Origin: Amycolatopsis japonica
GTDB taxonomy: Bacteria; Actinomycetota; Actinomycetes; Mycobacteriales; Pseudonocardiaceae
Direction: 5' to 3'
NCBI RefSeq assembly: GCF_000732925.1
Contig: NZ_CP008953.1
Location: 3,224,001-3,288,000, forward strand
Length of the DNA stretch: 64,000 nucleotides
The notes under the pieces were generated by a model. The model worked only from the letters and a program-made list of their open reading frames with translations. It did no database searches and was not told the origin of the DNA. The position numbers and the translations under genes were made by a program. Each line of letters starts with the position of its first letter. The stretch's first letter is position 1. Below, one piece after another: positions 36,415-44,394 of the stretch.

Positions 36415-37452
36415 ATGCGCAATACTTCGAGGCGGCTGTGGGCGGTCGCGGCCGTCGCCTGCCTGCTGCCGGGCGTCGTCGCGGCCCCGGCGCGGGCCGA
36501 GAGCGGTGTCCCGGACGCCAGGGCCGACGACGGCTCGCACGTCGTGGCCCAGACCACTGTGGACGGTGACCCGCGGATGCTGGACCTCACCGTGCGCTCG
36601 GTCGGCGTCGGGAGTTACGCGATGGTCCGGCTGATCCTGCCGTCGGGATGGGCCACCGAACCGGACCGGAAGTGGCCGGCGGTGTACCTGCTCGCCGGGG
36701 AGACACGGCTGCAGGATTATCGTGGCTGGACCGCCAACACCGACATCCGGAAGCTCGCCGACGACTCCGGCGCGCTGGTGGTGATGCCGGGCTCGGGTTC
36801 CGCGGGGTTCTTTTCCGACTGGTGGAATTACGGCAAGAACGTCGTGCTCAATCAGTGGGAGACGTTCACCGCCGTCGAGATCCCGCAGCTGATCGATCGC
36901 GGCTATCGCGGGGACGGCCGCCGAGTGGCGGCGGGCCTGTCGCTCGGCGGCTACGGCGCTGTCGAACTCGCCGCCCGGCGGCCGGGCGTCTTCCGGTTCG
37001 CCGGGTCGTTCAGCGGCAATCTCAATCCCACGGGTCCGTACGGTGAGCTGCTGACCAGCGCGATCGTCGCCTCCGCCCGGCAAGACCCGGAAGCGCTCTG
37101 GGGTGACCGCCGTCGCGAGGCATCGCGTTGGGACGCGCACGATCCGCTGGTGAACGCCGATCGCCTGCGTGGCACCGAGCTGTACCTTTCGACGGGCAAC
37201 GGCCTCCCGGGACCGTTCGACGGCAAACTCCCGATCGACGTGCTGCCCGGCGCGATGCTGCTCGAATTCCTCTGCTCCGGCCAGACCACCGCGATGGCCG
37301 ACCGGCTGAACCGGCTCGGTGTCCCGGTCATGACGGACTTCTATGGGCCGGGCACGCATCATTGGGCGTACTGGCAGGACCAGTTGCACAAGACGTGGCC
37401 GCGGATGCTGCGTGCCCTCGCCGCGCCGGTGAAGGCGGGGGAGGCGTCGTGA
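36415..37452 (+). CDS. Antigen-85-like secreted acyltransferase/esterase
   Basis: A 345-residue exported alpha/beta hydrolase of the antigen 85 (mycolyltransferase) family. The signal peptide ends near PARA-ES (28). Family marks in order: GFFSDWWNYG (131-140), WETF (148-151), the nucleophile Ser176 in GLSLGG, FAGSFSGNLNP (195-205), and GTHHWAYW (313-320) with His315. These match the Ag85 segments that bear its catalytic residues. Ag85 moves mycolic acids between trehalose and the wall; here the acyl donor and acceptor are unknown. First gene of the plus-strand operon, whose next gene starts within its stop (GTGA). Confidence 0.85.
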   Translation: MRNTSRRLWAVAAVACLLPGVVAAPARAESGVPDARADDGSHVVAQTTVDGDPRMLDLTVRSVGVGSYAMVRLILPSGWATEPDRKWPAVYLLAGETRLQDYRGWTANTDIRKLADDSGALVVMPGSGSAGFFSDWWNYGKNVVLNQWETFTAVEIPQLIDRGYRGDGRRVAAGLSLGGYGAVELAARRPGVFRFAGSFSGNLNPTGPYGELLTSAIVASARQDPEALWGDRRREASRWDAHDPLVNADRLRGTELYLSTGNGLPGPFDGKLPIDVLPGAMLLEFLCSGQTTAMADRLNRLGVPVMTDFYGPGTHHWAYWQDQLHKTWPRMLRALAAPVKAGEAS

Positions 37453-38279
37453 CCCGTCCGTCCTTTGTGGTCACCGGGGCGTCGAGCGGGATCGGCCGGG
37501 CTTGCGTGGCCGAACTTGTCCGGCGGGACGCCCACGTCTGGGCCAGTGTCCGCACCGACGCGGATGAAACGGACCTCGCGCGGACCTTCGGCGAGGCGGT
37601 CACCGTGCTGCGGATGGATCTCCGGGATCCGGCGTCGATCGCGGCCTGCGGGGAGGAGGTCGCGGCGGCGGGCCCGTTGCGCGGACTGGTGAACAACGCC
37701 GGGATGGCCCGGCCGGGACCGTTGGAACACGTCCCGCTCGACGATTTCCGGCAGCAGCTGGAGGTCAACGTCACCGGTCAGCTGGCCGTCACGCAGGCGA
37801 TGCTGCCCGCGCTGCGTGCCGCGGCCGGTGCCAGGGTCGTGACGGTCGGGTCGATGGGCGGGCGGATCGCGGGGCCGATGGTCGGGCCGTATCACACGTC
37901 GAAGTTCGCCTTGGTCGGTTTGACCGACAGCCTGCGCGCCGAGCTGGCCCCGTCCGGGATCGGCGTCGTCCTCGTCGAACCCGGCGCCGTCGCCACCTCG
38001 ATCTGGCCGCGCGCCCGCGCCGCCGCCGAAGAAGTGCGTGCCGCGCTGCCGGAAGCCGCGCGGGAAAGGTATGCGGCGCAACTGGACGCGGCCGAACACA
38101 GCGCGGAACGGTCCGCGCGGAACGGGGTGCCGCCCGAGCGGGCGGCGCGGGTCGTGGTCCACGCGCTGACCGCACGCCGCTTCGCGCCGAGGTATCTGGT
38201 GGGCAGGGACGCGCGGATCGCCGCCGTGCTGGCGAACCTGCCGTTCCGGCTCCGTTACCGGCTGACGGCGGCGAAGTGA
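37449..38279 (+). CDS. Short-chain dehydrogenase/reductase
   Basis: A 276-residue NAD(P)-dependent SDR. The cofactor motif TGASSGIG is at 9-16, NNAG follows, and the catalytic Ser and YHTSK come at about 138 and 152-156. It starts from a GTG inside the esterase stop. In mycolate makers an SDR (CmrA, Rv2509) reduces the beta-keto product of Pks13; by context this one could play that part on the product of the neighbouring synthase. The C-terminal end is longer than a minimal SDR and rich in Arg and Ala, as in membrane-associated SDRs. Confidence 0.85.
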   Translation: MTRPSFVVTGASSGIGRACVAELVRRDAHVWASVRTDADETDLARTFGEAVTVLRMDLRDPASIAACGEEVAAAGPLRGLVNNAGMARPGPLEHVPLDDFRQQLEVNVTGQLAVTQAMLPALRAAAGARVVTVGSMGGRIAGPMVGPYHTSKFALVGLTDSLRAELAPSGIGVVLVEPGAVATSIWPRARAAAEEVRAALPEAARERYAAQLDAAEHSAERSARNGVPPERAARVVVHALTARRFAPRYLVGRDARIAAVLANLPFRLRYRLTAAK

Positions 38280-39505
38280 TGAGCCGGCTCGTCGTGATCG
38301 TCGCTCCCGGCTCGCGGGGCGACGTCCAGCCGTGCATCGCCTTGGGGCGTGGTCTCGACGGCGATCGGGTGCGGGTGCTGGCGGCCGAACGGTTCCGGAC
38401 CCTGGTGACCTCGCACGGCCTGGATTTCGCCCCGCTCTCGGCCGATCCCGCGGAGATCCTCGGTTCGGACGGCGGACGCGAATGGACGGAGGGACGGACG
38501 TCCGTGACCTTCTTGCGCGGGTTGCGCGGCGCGCTGGCCCCGGTGATGGAGCGTCTGCTGGCCGACGTCCACGAGGGGTCGGCGGGAGCGGACCTCGTAC
38601 TCGCCCCGACGCTGGGATTCCTCGGCGCGCATCTGGGCGCGTCGCTCGGCGTTCCCGACGTCGAACTGCACTACCAGCCCAGCGTGCCGACGGGGGCCTT
38701 CGCACATCCGCTGGTGCCGTGGGCGGCCAAGACCGGACCGTGCGGCAGGCGGCTGAGCTTCCGCGCCGTCGACACCGTCGCGTGGCAGGTGCTGCGGCCG
38801 GAGGTCGACCGATGGCGGGAGCGGACGCTCGGCCTGCCCTCGGCCGGTTTGCGCGGGCCGCGGCGGACGGAAACCCCGGTGCTGTGCGGGTTTTCCGACG
38901 CCGTGGTGCCCCGGCCGAAGGACTGGCCCGCGCGGGTCCACGTCACCGGCTACTGGTTTCTCGAGGCGCCCGCCGCCTGGCGACCCGACCCGCGTCTGCG
39001 GGATTTCCTCGCGTCTGGGCCGCCTCCGGTGTACGTCGGTTTCGGCAGCATGCGGCCGTCGGAGGCGGAGCGGACGTTCACGGCCGTCCGCACGGCGTTG
39101 CGCCGCGTGGGTTTGCGTGGCCTGCTCGGTACCGCCGCCGGAGCCGGAGAAGACGATCTGCTGACCATCGGGGACGTTCCGCACGCGTGGCTGTTCCCGC
39201 GCACCGCGGCGGTGGTGCACCACGGTGGCGCGGGCACGACCGCGGCCGCGTTGCGCGCGGGTGTTCCCTCACTGGTCTGCCCGGTCTTCTCCGACCAGCC
39301 GTACTGGGGCGACCGGGTCTTCCGGCTCGGCGCCGGGCCGCGTCCATTGCCGCTGCGGGAGTTGACCGCGGACTCGCTGACCGCGCGGCTGCTGGAGCTG
39401 TCCGGCAACCTCCTGTTCCGCCGCGGCGCGCAGTACGTCGCGGCGCGGCTGCGGGAGGAGGACGGGGTGGCGCGGGCCCGGCAGGTGCTGCGGGAGGTGG
39501 GCTAA
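38279..39505 (+). CDS. UGT/MGT-type glycosyltransferase
   Basis: A 408-residue GT-B glycosyltransferase of the family that includes sterol, macrolide and glycopeptide enzymes. The N-terminal part starts RLVVIVAPGSRGDVQPCIALG, and the sugar-nucleotide site is HHGGAGTTAAALRAGVPS followed by CPVFSDQPYWGDRV, the DQPxWG form being typical of sterol glucosyltransferase-like enzymes. It starts at ATG 38279 (TGATG overlap) or GTG 38276. Last gene of the operon with the Ag85-like and SDR genes, so it probably glycosylates the lipid product. Confidence 0.87.
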   Translation: MSRLVVIVAPGSRGDVQPCIALGRGLDGDRVRVLAAERFRTLVTSHGLDFAPLSADPAEILGSDGGREWTEGRTSVTFLRGLRGALAPVMERLLADVHEGSAGADLVLAPTLGFLGAHLGASLGVPDVELHYQPSVPTGAFAHPLVPWAAKTGPCGRRLSFRAVDTVAWQVLRPEVDRWRERTLGLPSAGLRGPRRTETPVLCGFSDAVVPRPKDWPARVHVTGYWFLEAPAAWRPDPRLRDFLASGPPPVYVGFGSMRPSEAERTFTAVRTALRRVGLRGLLGTAAGAGEDDLLTIGDVPHAWLFPRTAAVVHHGGAGTTAAALRAGVPSLVCPVFSDQPYWGDRVFRLGAGPRPLPLRELTADSLTARLLELSGNLLFRRGAQYVAARLREEDGVARARQVLREVG

Positions 39506-39508
39506 ACG

Positions 39509-39523
39509 TATGCGTTTCGCATA
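39509..39523. promoter_or_regulatory. Candidate MarR operator
   Basis: TATGCG-TTT-CGCATA is a perfect palindrome lying 10 bases before the ATG at 39534 and followed by TATAGTT, a possible -10 box. The gene pair below it includes a MarR regulator, so self-control is likely. Confidence 0.6.
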
Positions 39524-39533
39524 TAGTTGAGTC

Positions 39534-39908
39534 ATGGAACTCGAGACGGCGATCAACGAGTGGCACGAGAGCGTCAACGAAGGCGACCTGAGGCGATCGG
39601 CGGACGCGGTCGGGGATCCCGTCGTCGTCCTCGGGCCGAAGGGCGCCGGGCCGATCACGTCCGCGCAGTTCGCCGACTGGGTGGATCGGTCGGGGATCAG
39701 GCTGAAGCCGCGATCGTGGCATCCGGTCAGCGATCGCCTGATGGTGGTGGAGGAGGACGCGACCTGGCCCGAAAGTGCGGGGCCGACGCGGGTGGCGACC
39801 GTGTTCCGGGTGGGCGGCGGCAAGGTCACCGCGGCGCTCCGGCTGCCCGATCTGAAGTCCGCACTCGAACTGGCGTACATCTGCCGCGAGATGGCGGCGA
39901 CCGAATGA
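39534..39908 (+). CDS. NTF2-like (SnoaL-type) small protein
   Basis: A 124-residue protein with the look of the NTF2/SnoaL fold: an N-terminal helix (ELETAINEWHESVNEGDL), a curved sheet (DRLMVVEEDATW, RVATVFRVGGGKV) and a C-terminal helix. No catalytic residues can be assigned. Its stop overlaps the start of the MarR gene, so the two are co-transcribed, probably under the palindrome just upstream. Confidence 0.65.
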   Translation: MELETAINEWHESVNEGDLRRSADAVGDPVVVLGPKGAGPITSAQFADWVDRSGIRLKPRSWHPVSDRLMVVEEDATWPESAGPTRVATVFRVGGGKVTAALRLPDLKSALELAYICREMAATE

Positions 39909-40336
39909 GCACCCAAGGTCCTGGTCAGGCGCTGTTCGCCTTCGTCCGGCACTGGTCGCGCCGGACGGCGGGTGTCGCCGATCAGGGTCGTCTCGTCCTC
40001 GTCGGCGAGGCGGTCCACTCCCTCGCCGAGCGCGGGGCCGAGACGACGGTGAACGCGATCGCCGTCGAGATCGGCCTCGACCAGAGCGGCGCGTCGCGAC
40101 TGGTCAAGGCCGCGATCGAGGCGGGTCATCTGGCCATGGAGGCCTCGCGGAGCGATGGGCGCCGTCGTGAGGTTTCGTTGACGGCGGCGGGCCGGTCCAT
40201 GCTCGACCAGGCACACCGCTGGCAGGAACAGGTTTTCGATCAGCTCACCGACGGATGGAGCGAGAAGCGGCGAAGCGAGTTTCAGCGGGCCATGAGTGAT
40301 CTCATCGACCGCTCGCATCTGCTACATGCTCCGTGA
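39905..40336 (+). CDS. MarR-family transcriptional regulator
   Basis: A 143-residue winged-helix regulator. The recognition region is VNAIAVEIGLDQSGASRLVKAAIEAG followed by the wing ASRSDGRRREVSLTAAG, typical of MarR. The ATG overlaps the previous stop (ATGA). Its last 35 bases overlap the end of the convergent SRPBCC gene. It probably binds the palindrome at 39509 and controls its own two-gene unit. Confidence 0.87.
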   Translation: MSTQGPGQALFAFVRHWSRRTAGVADQGRLVLVGEAVHSLAERGAETTVNAIAVEIGLDQSGASRLVKAAIEAGHLAMEASRSDGRRREVSLTAAGRSMLDQAHRWQEQVFDQLTDGWSEKRRSEFQRAMSDLIDRSHLLHAP

Positions 40337-40742
40337 GGCGGCCGAAGCAGGACTGCCAGCCTTCGACGTGACTGTCGCGCTCCGCCACGGTCTCGAAGAC
40401 CGCTTGGTGGAACGACATTTCCGTCTTGCCGTCGAGGTCGAAGAAGTCGACCGTGACGAGGGTGTCGTGCCCGCGGAAGCCTTCCGGCTCCTCCCAGGCG
40501 AAGCTGAAGACGAGCCGCTCCGGCGGGACGATCTCGTGGTAGACGCCTGACATCCACAGCACGGTCTCGCCGTCGCTGATGCAGGTGCGCCACTTGCCGC
40601 CCTCGGTGAGGTTGACGGTGCAGGACCTGCTGGTGAAGCCGGCCGGGCCCCACCACTGGGCGAGATGGTCGGGATCGGTCCACACGCGGAAGACCAGTTC
40701 GCGCGGCGCGTCGAGGAGACGGGTGATCGTCAGGTCGGTCAT
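40302..40742 (-). CDS. SRPBCC (AHSA1-like) domain protein
   Basis: A 146-residue START/Bet v1-like fold protein: LDAPRELVFRVWTDPDHLAQWWGP at the N terminus and a C-terminal helix (HVEGWQSCFGRLTEHV) are typical of AHSA1-like proteins that often accompany ArsR regulators in actinobacteria; no ArsR gene is present here. The ATG at 40742 has GGAAGAG nine bases upstream; a longer start at 40784 would put coding sequence over the candidate operator. Confidence 0.83.
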   Translation of the reverse strand: MTDLTITRLLDAPRELVFRVWTDPDHLAQWWGPAGFTSRSCTVNLTEGGKWRTCISDGETVLWMSGVYHEIVPPERLVFSFAWEEPEGFRGHDTLVTVDFFDLDGKTEMSFHQAVFETVAERDSHVEGWQSCFGRLTEHVADASGR

Positions 40743-40763
40743 CGTGGTTCTCTTCCGCAGGTA

Positions 40764-40797
40764 TTCAACCGAGAGGTTAATCAATGCCCTGGTTGAA
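40764..40797. promoter_or_regulatory. Candidate operator upstream of the SRPBCC gene
   Basis: TTCAACC (40764-40770) and GGTTGAA (40791-40797) form an inverted repeat, with a further half site GGTTAA at 40775-40780 that pairs with the first as AACC-GAGA-GGTT. The arrangement is usual for ArsR-like control, though no such gene is near. Confidence 0.4.
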
Positions 40798-40820
40798 CTC
40801 TAGTGGCGTTGTCAACCTGT

Positions 40821-40904
40821 GGACGGCGCGTGTGATCAGACGGACGACACGCGTGACTGAGTGGACGACACGCGTGTCCAGTCGGACGTCTCGCGACGGG
40901 ACCG
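40821..40904 (+). repeat. Four tandem 21-bp degenerate repeats
   Basis: Units begin with GGAC at 40821, 40842, 40863 and 40884, exactly 21 bases apart. The middle two share GGACGACACGCGTG; the outer two are more diverged. They lie in the promoter region of the LLM oxidoreductase gene, two helical turns apart each. They have no spacer-like parts, so this is not a CRISPR array. Confidence 0.7.
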
Positions 40905-40964
40905 GCCGACGTCCGACGCCGGAAACCGCCCCGACTGTCGGTACCGGTCCGTACGGTCGCAGGC

Positions 40965-41768
40965 ATGACTCTGCGCTCAGCACTCTGGCTGCCGATCTTC
41001 GACGAACTGGCCGATCCGGTGATCGTCGCGCGTCTCGCCGCCGAAGCCGAAGAAGCGGGCTGGCACGGCTTGTTCGTCTGGGACCACATCCGCTGGCGCG
41101 AGCCGGTGCGCGCGATCGCCGATCCGTGGATCACCCTCGCCGCCGTCGCGTCCGCCACCGAGAACCTCGCCTTCGGCCCGATGGTCACACCGCCGGCCCG
41201 CCGCCGCCCGGTCAAGCTCGCCCGTGAGACGGCCACGTTGGACCGCTTGAGCGGCGGACGGCTGATCCTCGGCGCGGGGCTCGGCAGCGACCGCTTTGGC
41301 GGGGAGTTCTCGAGGACCGGCGACGAACCGGACGATCGCAAGCGCGCCGAGATGCTCGACGAGTCGCTCGAGATCCTCACCGCCGCTTGGTCCGGTGAGC
41401 CCGTGCGGCACCACGGCGTGCATTACACGGTCGACGACATCACCTTCCTGCCTCGTCCCGCCCGCCCGATACCCGTGTGGCTGGCCGGCTTCCCGGGGAA
41501 GACGAAGCCGATGCGCCGGGCCGCGCGGTACGACGGGTTCTTCCCGGTGAACCTGCCGCACGCGGACGAGTTCGCCGAGGCGGTCGAGACGATCACCGCG
41601 CTGCGTGAAGGTGACGAGACGCCGTACGACTTCGCCATCGGGGTGCCCGCGGGCACGGATCTCGCACCCTATGAACGGGCGGGCGCGACCTGGTGGATGG
41701 CCGAATTCCCCTGGGACGACCTGTCCGTCGACGCGGTGCGCGGCGTCTTGCGGGAGGGCCCGGCTTGA
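40965..41768 (+). CDS. LLM-class (luciferase-like) flavin-dependent oxidoreductase
   Basis: A 267-residue member of the luciferase-like monooxygenase/F420 reductase class, as shown by AAEAEEAGWHGLFVWDH, LASATENLAFGPMVTP-type core and RLSGGRLILGAGLG. The usual length is 280-350, so this is on the short side. Such enzymes use FMN or F420; F420 is common in actinobacteria, but the cofactor cannot be fixed. The ATG at 40965 begins MTLRSALWLP. The tandem repeats lie 60 bases upstream. Confidence 0.85.
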   Translation: MTLRSALWLPIFDELADPVIVARLAAEAEEAGWHGLFVWDHIRWREPVRAIADPWITLAAVASATENLAFGPMVTPPARRRPVKLARETATLDRLSGGRLILGAGLGSDRFGGEFSRTGDEPDDRKRAEMLDESLEILTAAWSGEPVRHHGVHYTVDDITFLPRPARPIPVWLAGFPGKTKPMRRAARYDGFFPVNLPHADEFAEAVETITALREGDETPYDFAIGVPAGTDLAPYERAGATWWMAEFPWDDLSVDAVRGVLREGPA

Positions 41769-41807
41769 CCCCCGCTTTAATATCTCTTTACTAAATGCGA
41801 TACTGGA

Positions 41808-41900
41808 CCGACGAGGGGAGTACTTCCCAAGAGCCTGCCCGGTCAGTACGGACATCCCGCCGGTGTCCCCGGGAGGCCGCCCCACAGGGGTGAAGGAGAC
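41808..41900 (+). promoter_or_regulatory. Probable yybP-ykoY (manganese) riboswitch
   Basis: The leader of the TerC gene has the marks of this class: GAGGGGAGTACTTCCC (a hairpin at 41815-41828 with the conserved GGGGAGTA) and further on GGTCAGTACGGACAT and CCCGGG. TerC genes are a usual target of this Mn2+ sensor in bacteria. Assigned by pattern, not by a covariance model. Confidence 0.6.
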
Positions 41901-41920
41901 CTCGAACTTCGAGTTCGAGG
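41900..41920 (+). promoter_or_regulatory. Hairpin that covers the TerC ribosome binding site
   Basis: An 8-bp stem (41900-41907 with 41913-41920, loop TTCGA) takes up the first half of GAGGAGG (41917-41923), the Shine-Dalgarno five bases before the TerC ATG. It would block translation unless opened and is the likely output of the riboswitch upstream. Confidence 0.65.
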
Positions 41921-41927
41921 AGGCTCC

Positions 41928-42911
41928 ATGCCCGAGTCCGTGGCAACCGTGGGATCGCCCGCGTTGTGGGCGATCAGCATCGCCGTCCTGCTGGCACTGC
42001 TCGTCGCCGATTTCGCGGTGACCCGGCGCCCGCACGAGGTTTCGATGCGGGAGGCCGCCGGCTGGTCGGCCTTCTACCTGGCGCTTCCGGTGGTGTTCGG
42101 GCTCTGGTTGTGGCTCGAGTTCGGCGGCGGTCAGGCGCTCGAGTTCATGACCGGGTTCGTCGTCGAGAAATCCCTGTCGGTCGACAACCTGTTCGTCTTC
42201 ATGCTGTTGCTCGCCGCCTTCGCGGTCCCGTCCGAGGTGCAGCAACGTGTGCTGCTGTACGGCATCGTGGGCGCGCTGGTGCTCCGCGGCGTGTTCATCG
42301 CGGCCGGTGCCGCGATGCTGTCGGCGGGAACCTGGGCGTTCCTCGTCTTCGGCGTGATCCTGTTCGCTTCGGCGGTCAAGATCCTGCGGGAGGCCATGTC
42401 CGGCGGCCAGAGCGAGATGGACCTTTCCCAGCTGCGGTCGGTCCGCCTGCTGCGCAAGCTGATGCCGGTCACGGACGACTACCGCGGCACCCGGCTGACC
42501 GTGCGTGAACACGGACGCCGCGCGCTCACCCCGCTGGCGGTCGTGGTCGTCGCGGTCTTCGCGACCGACGTCGTGTTCGCGGTCGATTCCGTGCCCGCGG
42601 TGTACGGCATCACCGAAGACCCGTACCTCGTGTTCGCCACCAACGCCTTCGCCCTGATGGGCTTGCGCGCCTTGTACTTCGTGCTCCACTCGGCGCTCGC
42701 GAAGCTGGTCCACCTGAATCACGGCCTCGCGATCATCCTCGCCTTCATCGGCGTGAAGCTGGTCCTGCACTGGGCCCACGGGATCTGGCCGTCGGTGCCG
42801 CAGGTCCCGACCCCGGCCTCGCTGGGCGTGATCATCGCCGTCCTCGTCACGGTCTCGTTCACCAGCCTGTACGCCCGCCGTCGCGAAGCCGCCCGGACGG
42901 CACAGGAGTGA
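41928..42911 (+). CDS. TerC-family membrane protein
   Basis: A 327-residue membrane protein with about 9 helices. The TerC marks are VVEKSLSVDNLFVFMLLL (helix with Asp and Asn) and VFATDVVFAVDSVPAVYGIT, both with conserved acidic residues in the membrane that fit metal transport. Members are linked to tellurite resistance and manganese export. The riboswitch-like leader supports a manganese link. The ATG at 41928 follows a strong but hairpin-covered Shine-Dalgarno. A 39-residue membrane peptide gene follows. Confidence 0.9.
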   Translation: MPESVATVGSPALWAISIAVLLALLVADFAVTRRPHEVSMREAAGWSAFYLALPVVFGLWLWLEFGGGQALEFMTGFVVEKSLSVDNLFVFMLLLAAFAVPSEVQQRVLLYGIVGALVLRGVFIAAGAAMLSAGTWAFLVFGVILFASAVKILREAMSGGQSEMDLSQLRSVRLLRKLMPVTDDYRGTRLTVREHGRRALTPLAVVVVAVFATDVVFAVDSVPAVYGITEDPYLVFATNAFALMGLRALYFVLHSALAKLVHLNHGLAIILAFIGVKLVLHWAHGIWPSVPQVPTPASLGVIIAVLVTVSFTSLYARRREAARTAQE

Positions 42912-42914
42912 GCG

Positions 42915-43034
42915 ATGATCACCGCACTCGTCGTCGGCTTCCTGATCGATGTGGCGGTCGCCGCCCTCTTCCTGGCCGCGCTGTTCCTGGTCTTCGCGGC
43001 GATGCGGCCACCCCGGCCGCCGCGCGATCCCTGA
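42915..43034 (+). CDS. Small membrane peptide (39 aa) after TerC
   Basis: Three bases after the terC stop, an ATG with GGAG eight bases before it opens a 39-residue frame: one hydrophobic helix (about residues 4-29) and a Pro/Arg tail ending RPPRPPRDP. Codon use has the high GC third position of real genes here. It may be a small partner of TerC. Too short for most gene callers. Confidence 0.55.
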   Translation: MITALVVGFLIDVAVAALFLAALFLVFAAMRPPRPPRDP

Positions 43035-43108
43035 CCGTGGGAAACCTGGCGTGTCGGTGGTCCGGACCGGCGGCATGTCCCGTACGGCCGGTACGCTCCC
43101 GTTGGTTG

Positions 43109-43126
43109 AGAAGACAGCCGTCTTCT
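43109..43126. promoter_or_regulatory. Palindrome upstream of the signalling operon
   Basis: AGAAGAC-AGCC-GTCTTCT is a perfect 7-bp inverted repeat about 40 bases before the GTG at 43168; possible operator or a hairpin in the leader. Confidence 0.4.
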
Positions 43127-43167
43127 GTTCGCGCACCGGAAAATCCGGTGAGGAAAGGTGGCTGTCC

Positions 43168-44394
43168 GTGTCCAACGCCGTGCGTCACGGCGAGCAGTCC
43201 CCGCCTCGTAGACCCTCCATCCAGCCGACCCGGTTGCATGTCCTGCTGGTCGAGGACGACGACGGCGACGCTCTCCTGGTCGAAGAGATGCTCGCGGATG
43301 CCGTCGAAAGTCTGGAACAGGTCGTCCTCGAGAGGGTGACGACGCTCCAACGGGCACTCGCGCGGCCGATCGCGGCCGACTGTGTGCTCCTGGATCTCCA
43401 GCTTCCGGACGCGACGGGGCTGACCGGTCTGACCAGGCTCCGGCAGCACGCGCCGTCGACCGCGGTGATCGTCCTGACCGGCCAGGAGGACGAGGCCACC
43501 GGGGTGGCGGCGCTGGGCGCCGGTGCTCAGGACTACCTGGTCAAACAGCATGTCGACGGCAGGCTTCTGGCGCGGACCCTCCGGTATTCCTGGGAACGCA
43601 GCCGTGCCGAACGCATCGAGCAGCAACTCCTGCAGCATCAGTTGCTGGCGAGGGAGAACGCGCGCCTCGAACGCGGCCTGCTGCCGACCCCGCTGGTGAC
43701 CGATCCCCGGCTCGGACTCGCGGTGCGATACCGGCCCGGCCGGAACGGGGCCTTGCTGGGCGGCGATTTCTACGACGCCGTCGAACTCCCCGACGGCACC
43801 CTGCAGCTGGTCATCGGGGACGTGTGCGGGCACGGTCCGGACGAAGCGGCGCTCGGTGTCGCGCTGCGGATCGCGTGGCGTTCGGTCGTGCTCGCCGGGC
43901 TGCCGATGGCGGGAACACTGGCGATGGTGGAGGAGATGCTGCGGCACGAGGCCTTGGGGCCGCTGTTCGCCACCGTCTGCATGATCACGGTCGCCCCGGA
44001 CCGCCGCTCGCTGAAGATGGCACTCGCCGGTCATCCGCAGCCGCTTTTGATCGACGACTCGGGCGGCAGGCTGCTGTCCAGGGAGAAACTCGGCCCGCCT
44101 CTCGGCGTGGCGCCGGGTGCGGGATGGCAGGAGCTGACGGTGCCGATGGGACCGCGATGGTCACTGCTGCTGTACACCGACGGCCTTTTCGAGGGACGCG
44201 TCGAGGGCAGCGGCGAACGGGTCGGGCTCGAACGGATGGCCGCCGCCGCGCTGAACAGCCTGGACGCCGAGGGCGGTTCCGCCGCGGCACTCGATCACCT
44301 GATCAGCGAGATGGACGTCCTGCACGGCGGTCCGCTGGACGACGACGTCGCGCTGGCGTTGCTCACGTTCGATTCCGGCGAGCCGTCGCGATGA
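43168..44394 (+). CDS. Response regulator with PP2C (SpoIIE-type) phosphatase output
   Basis: A 408-residue protein: a receiver domain at about 22-140 (phospho-acceptor Asp76 in [11 protein letters not shown], acidic pair at 30-33, Lys in YLVKQH) and a C-terminal PP2C/SpoIIE phosphatase domain with [17 protein letters not shown] and [12 protein letters not shown]. Such RsbU-like proteins dephosphorylate anti-anti-sigma factors. A GTG start with GGAAAGG about ten bases before it is chosen; an extended frame upstream would start inside the small-peptide gene. The stop overlaps the kinase start (ATGA). First gene of a three-gene operon. Confidence 0.88.
   Translation: MSNAVRHGEQSPPRRPSIQPTRLHVLLVEDDDGDALLVEEMLADAVESLEQVVLERVTTLQRALARPIAADCVLLDLQLPDATGLTGLTRLRQHAPSTAVIVLTGQEDEATGVAALGAGAQDYLVKQHVDGRLLARTLRYSWERSRAERIEQQLLQHQLLARENARLERGLLPTPLVTDPRLGLAVRYRPGRNGALLGGDFYDAVELPDGTLQLVIGDVCGHGPDEAALGVALRIAWRSVVLAGLPMAGTLAMVEEMLRHEALGPLFATVCMITVAPDRRSLKMALAGHPQPLLIDDSGGRLLSREKLGPPLGVAPGAGWQELTVPMGPRWSLLLYTDGLFEGRVEGSGERVGLERMAAAALNSLDAEGGSAAALDHLISEMDVLHGGPLDDDVALALLTFDSGEPSR

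Noticed and set aside
40821..40904. Tandem repeats as a CRISPR array
   Set aside because: Units are directly adjoining, 21 bases, degenerate and without spacers; no cas genes are near.
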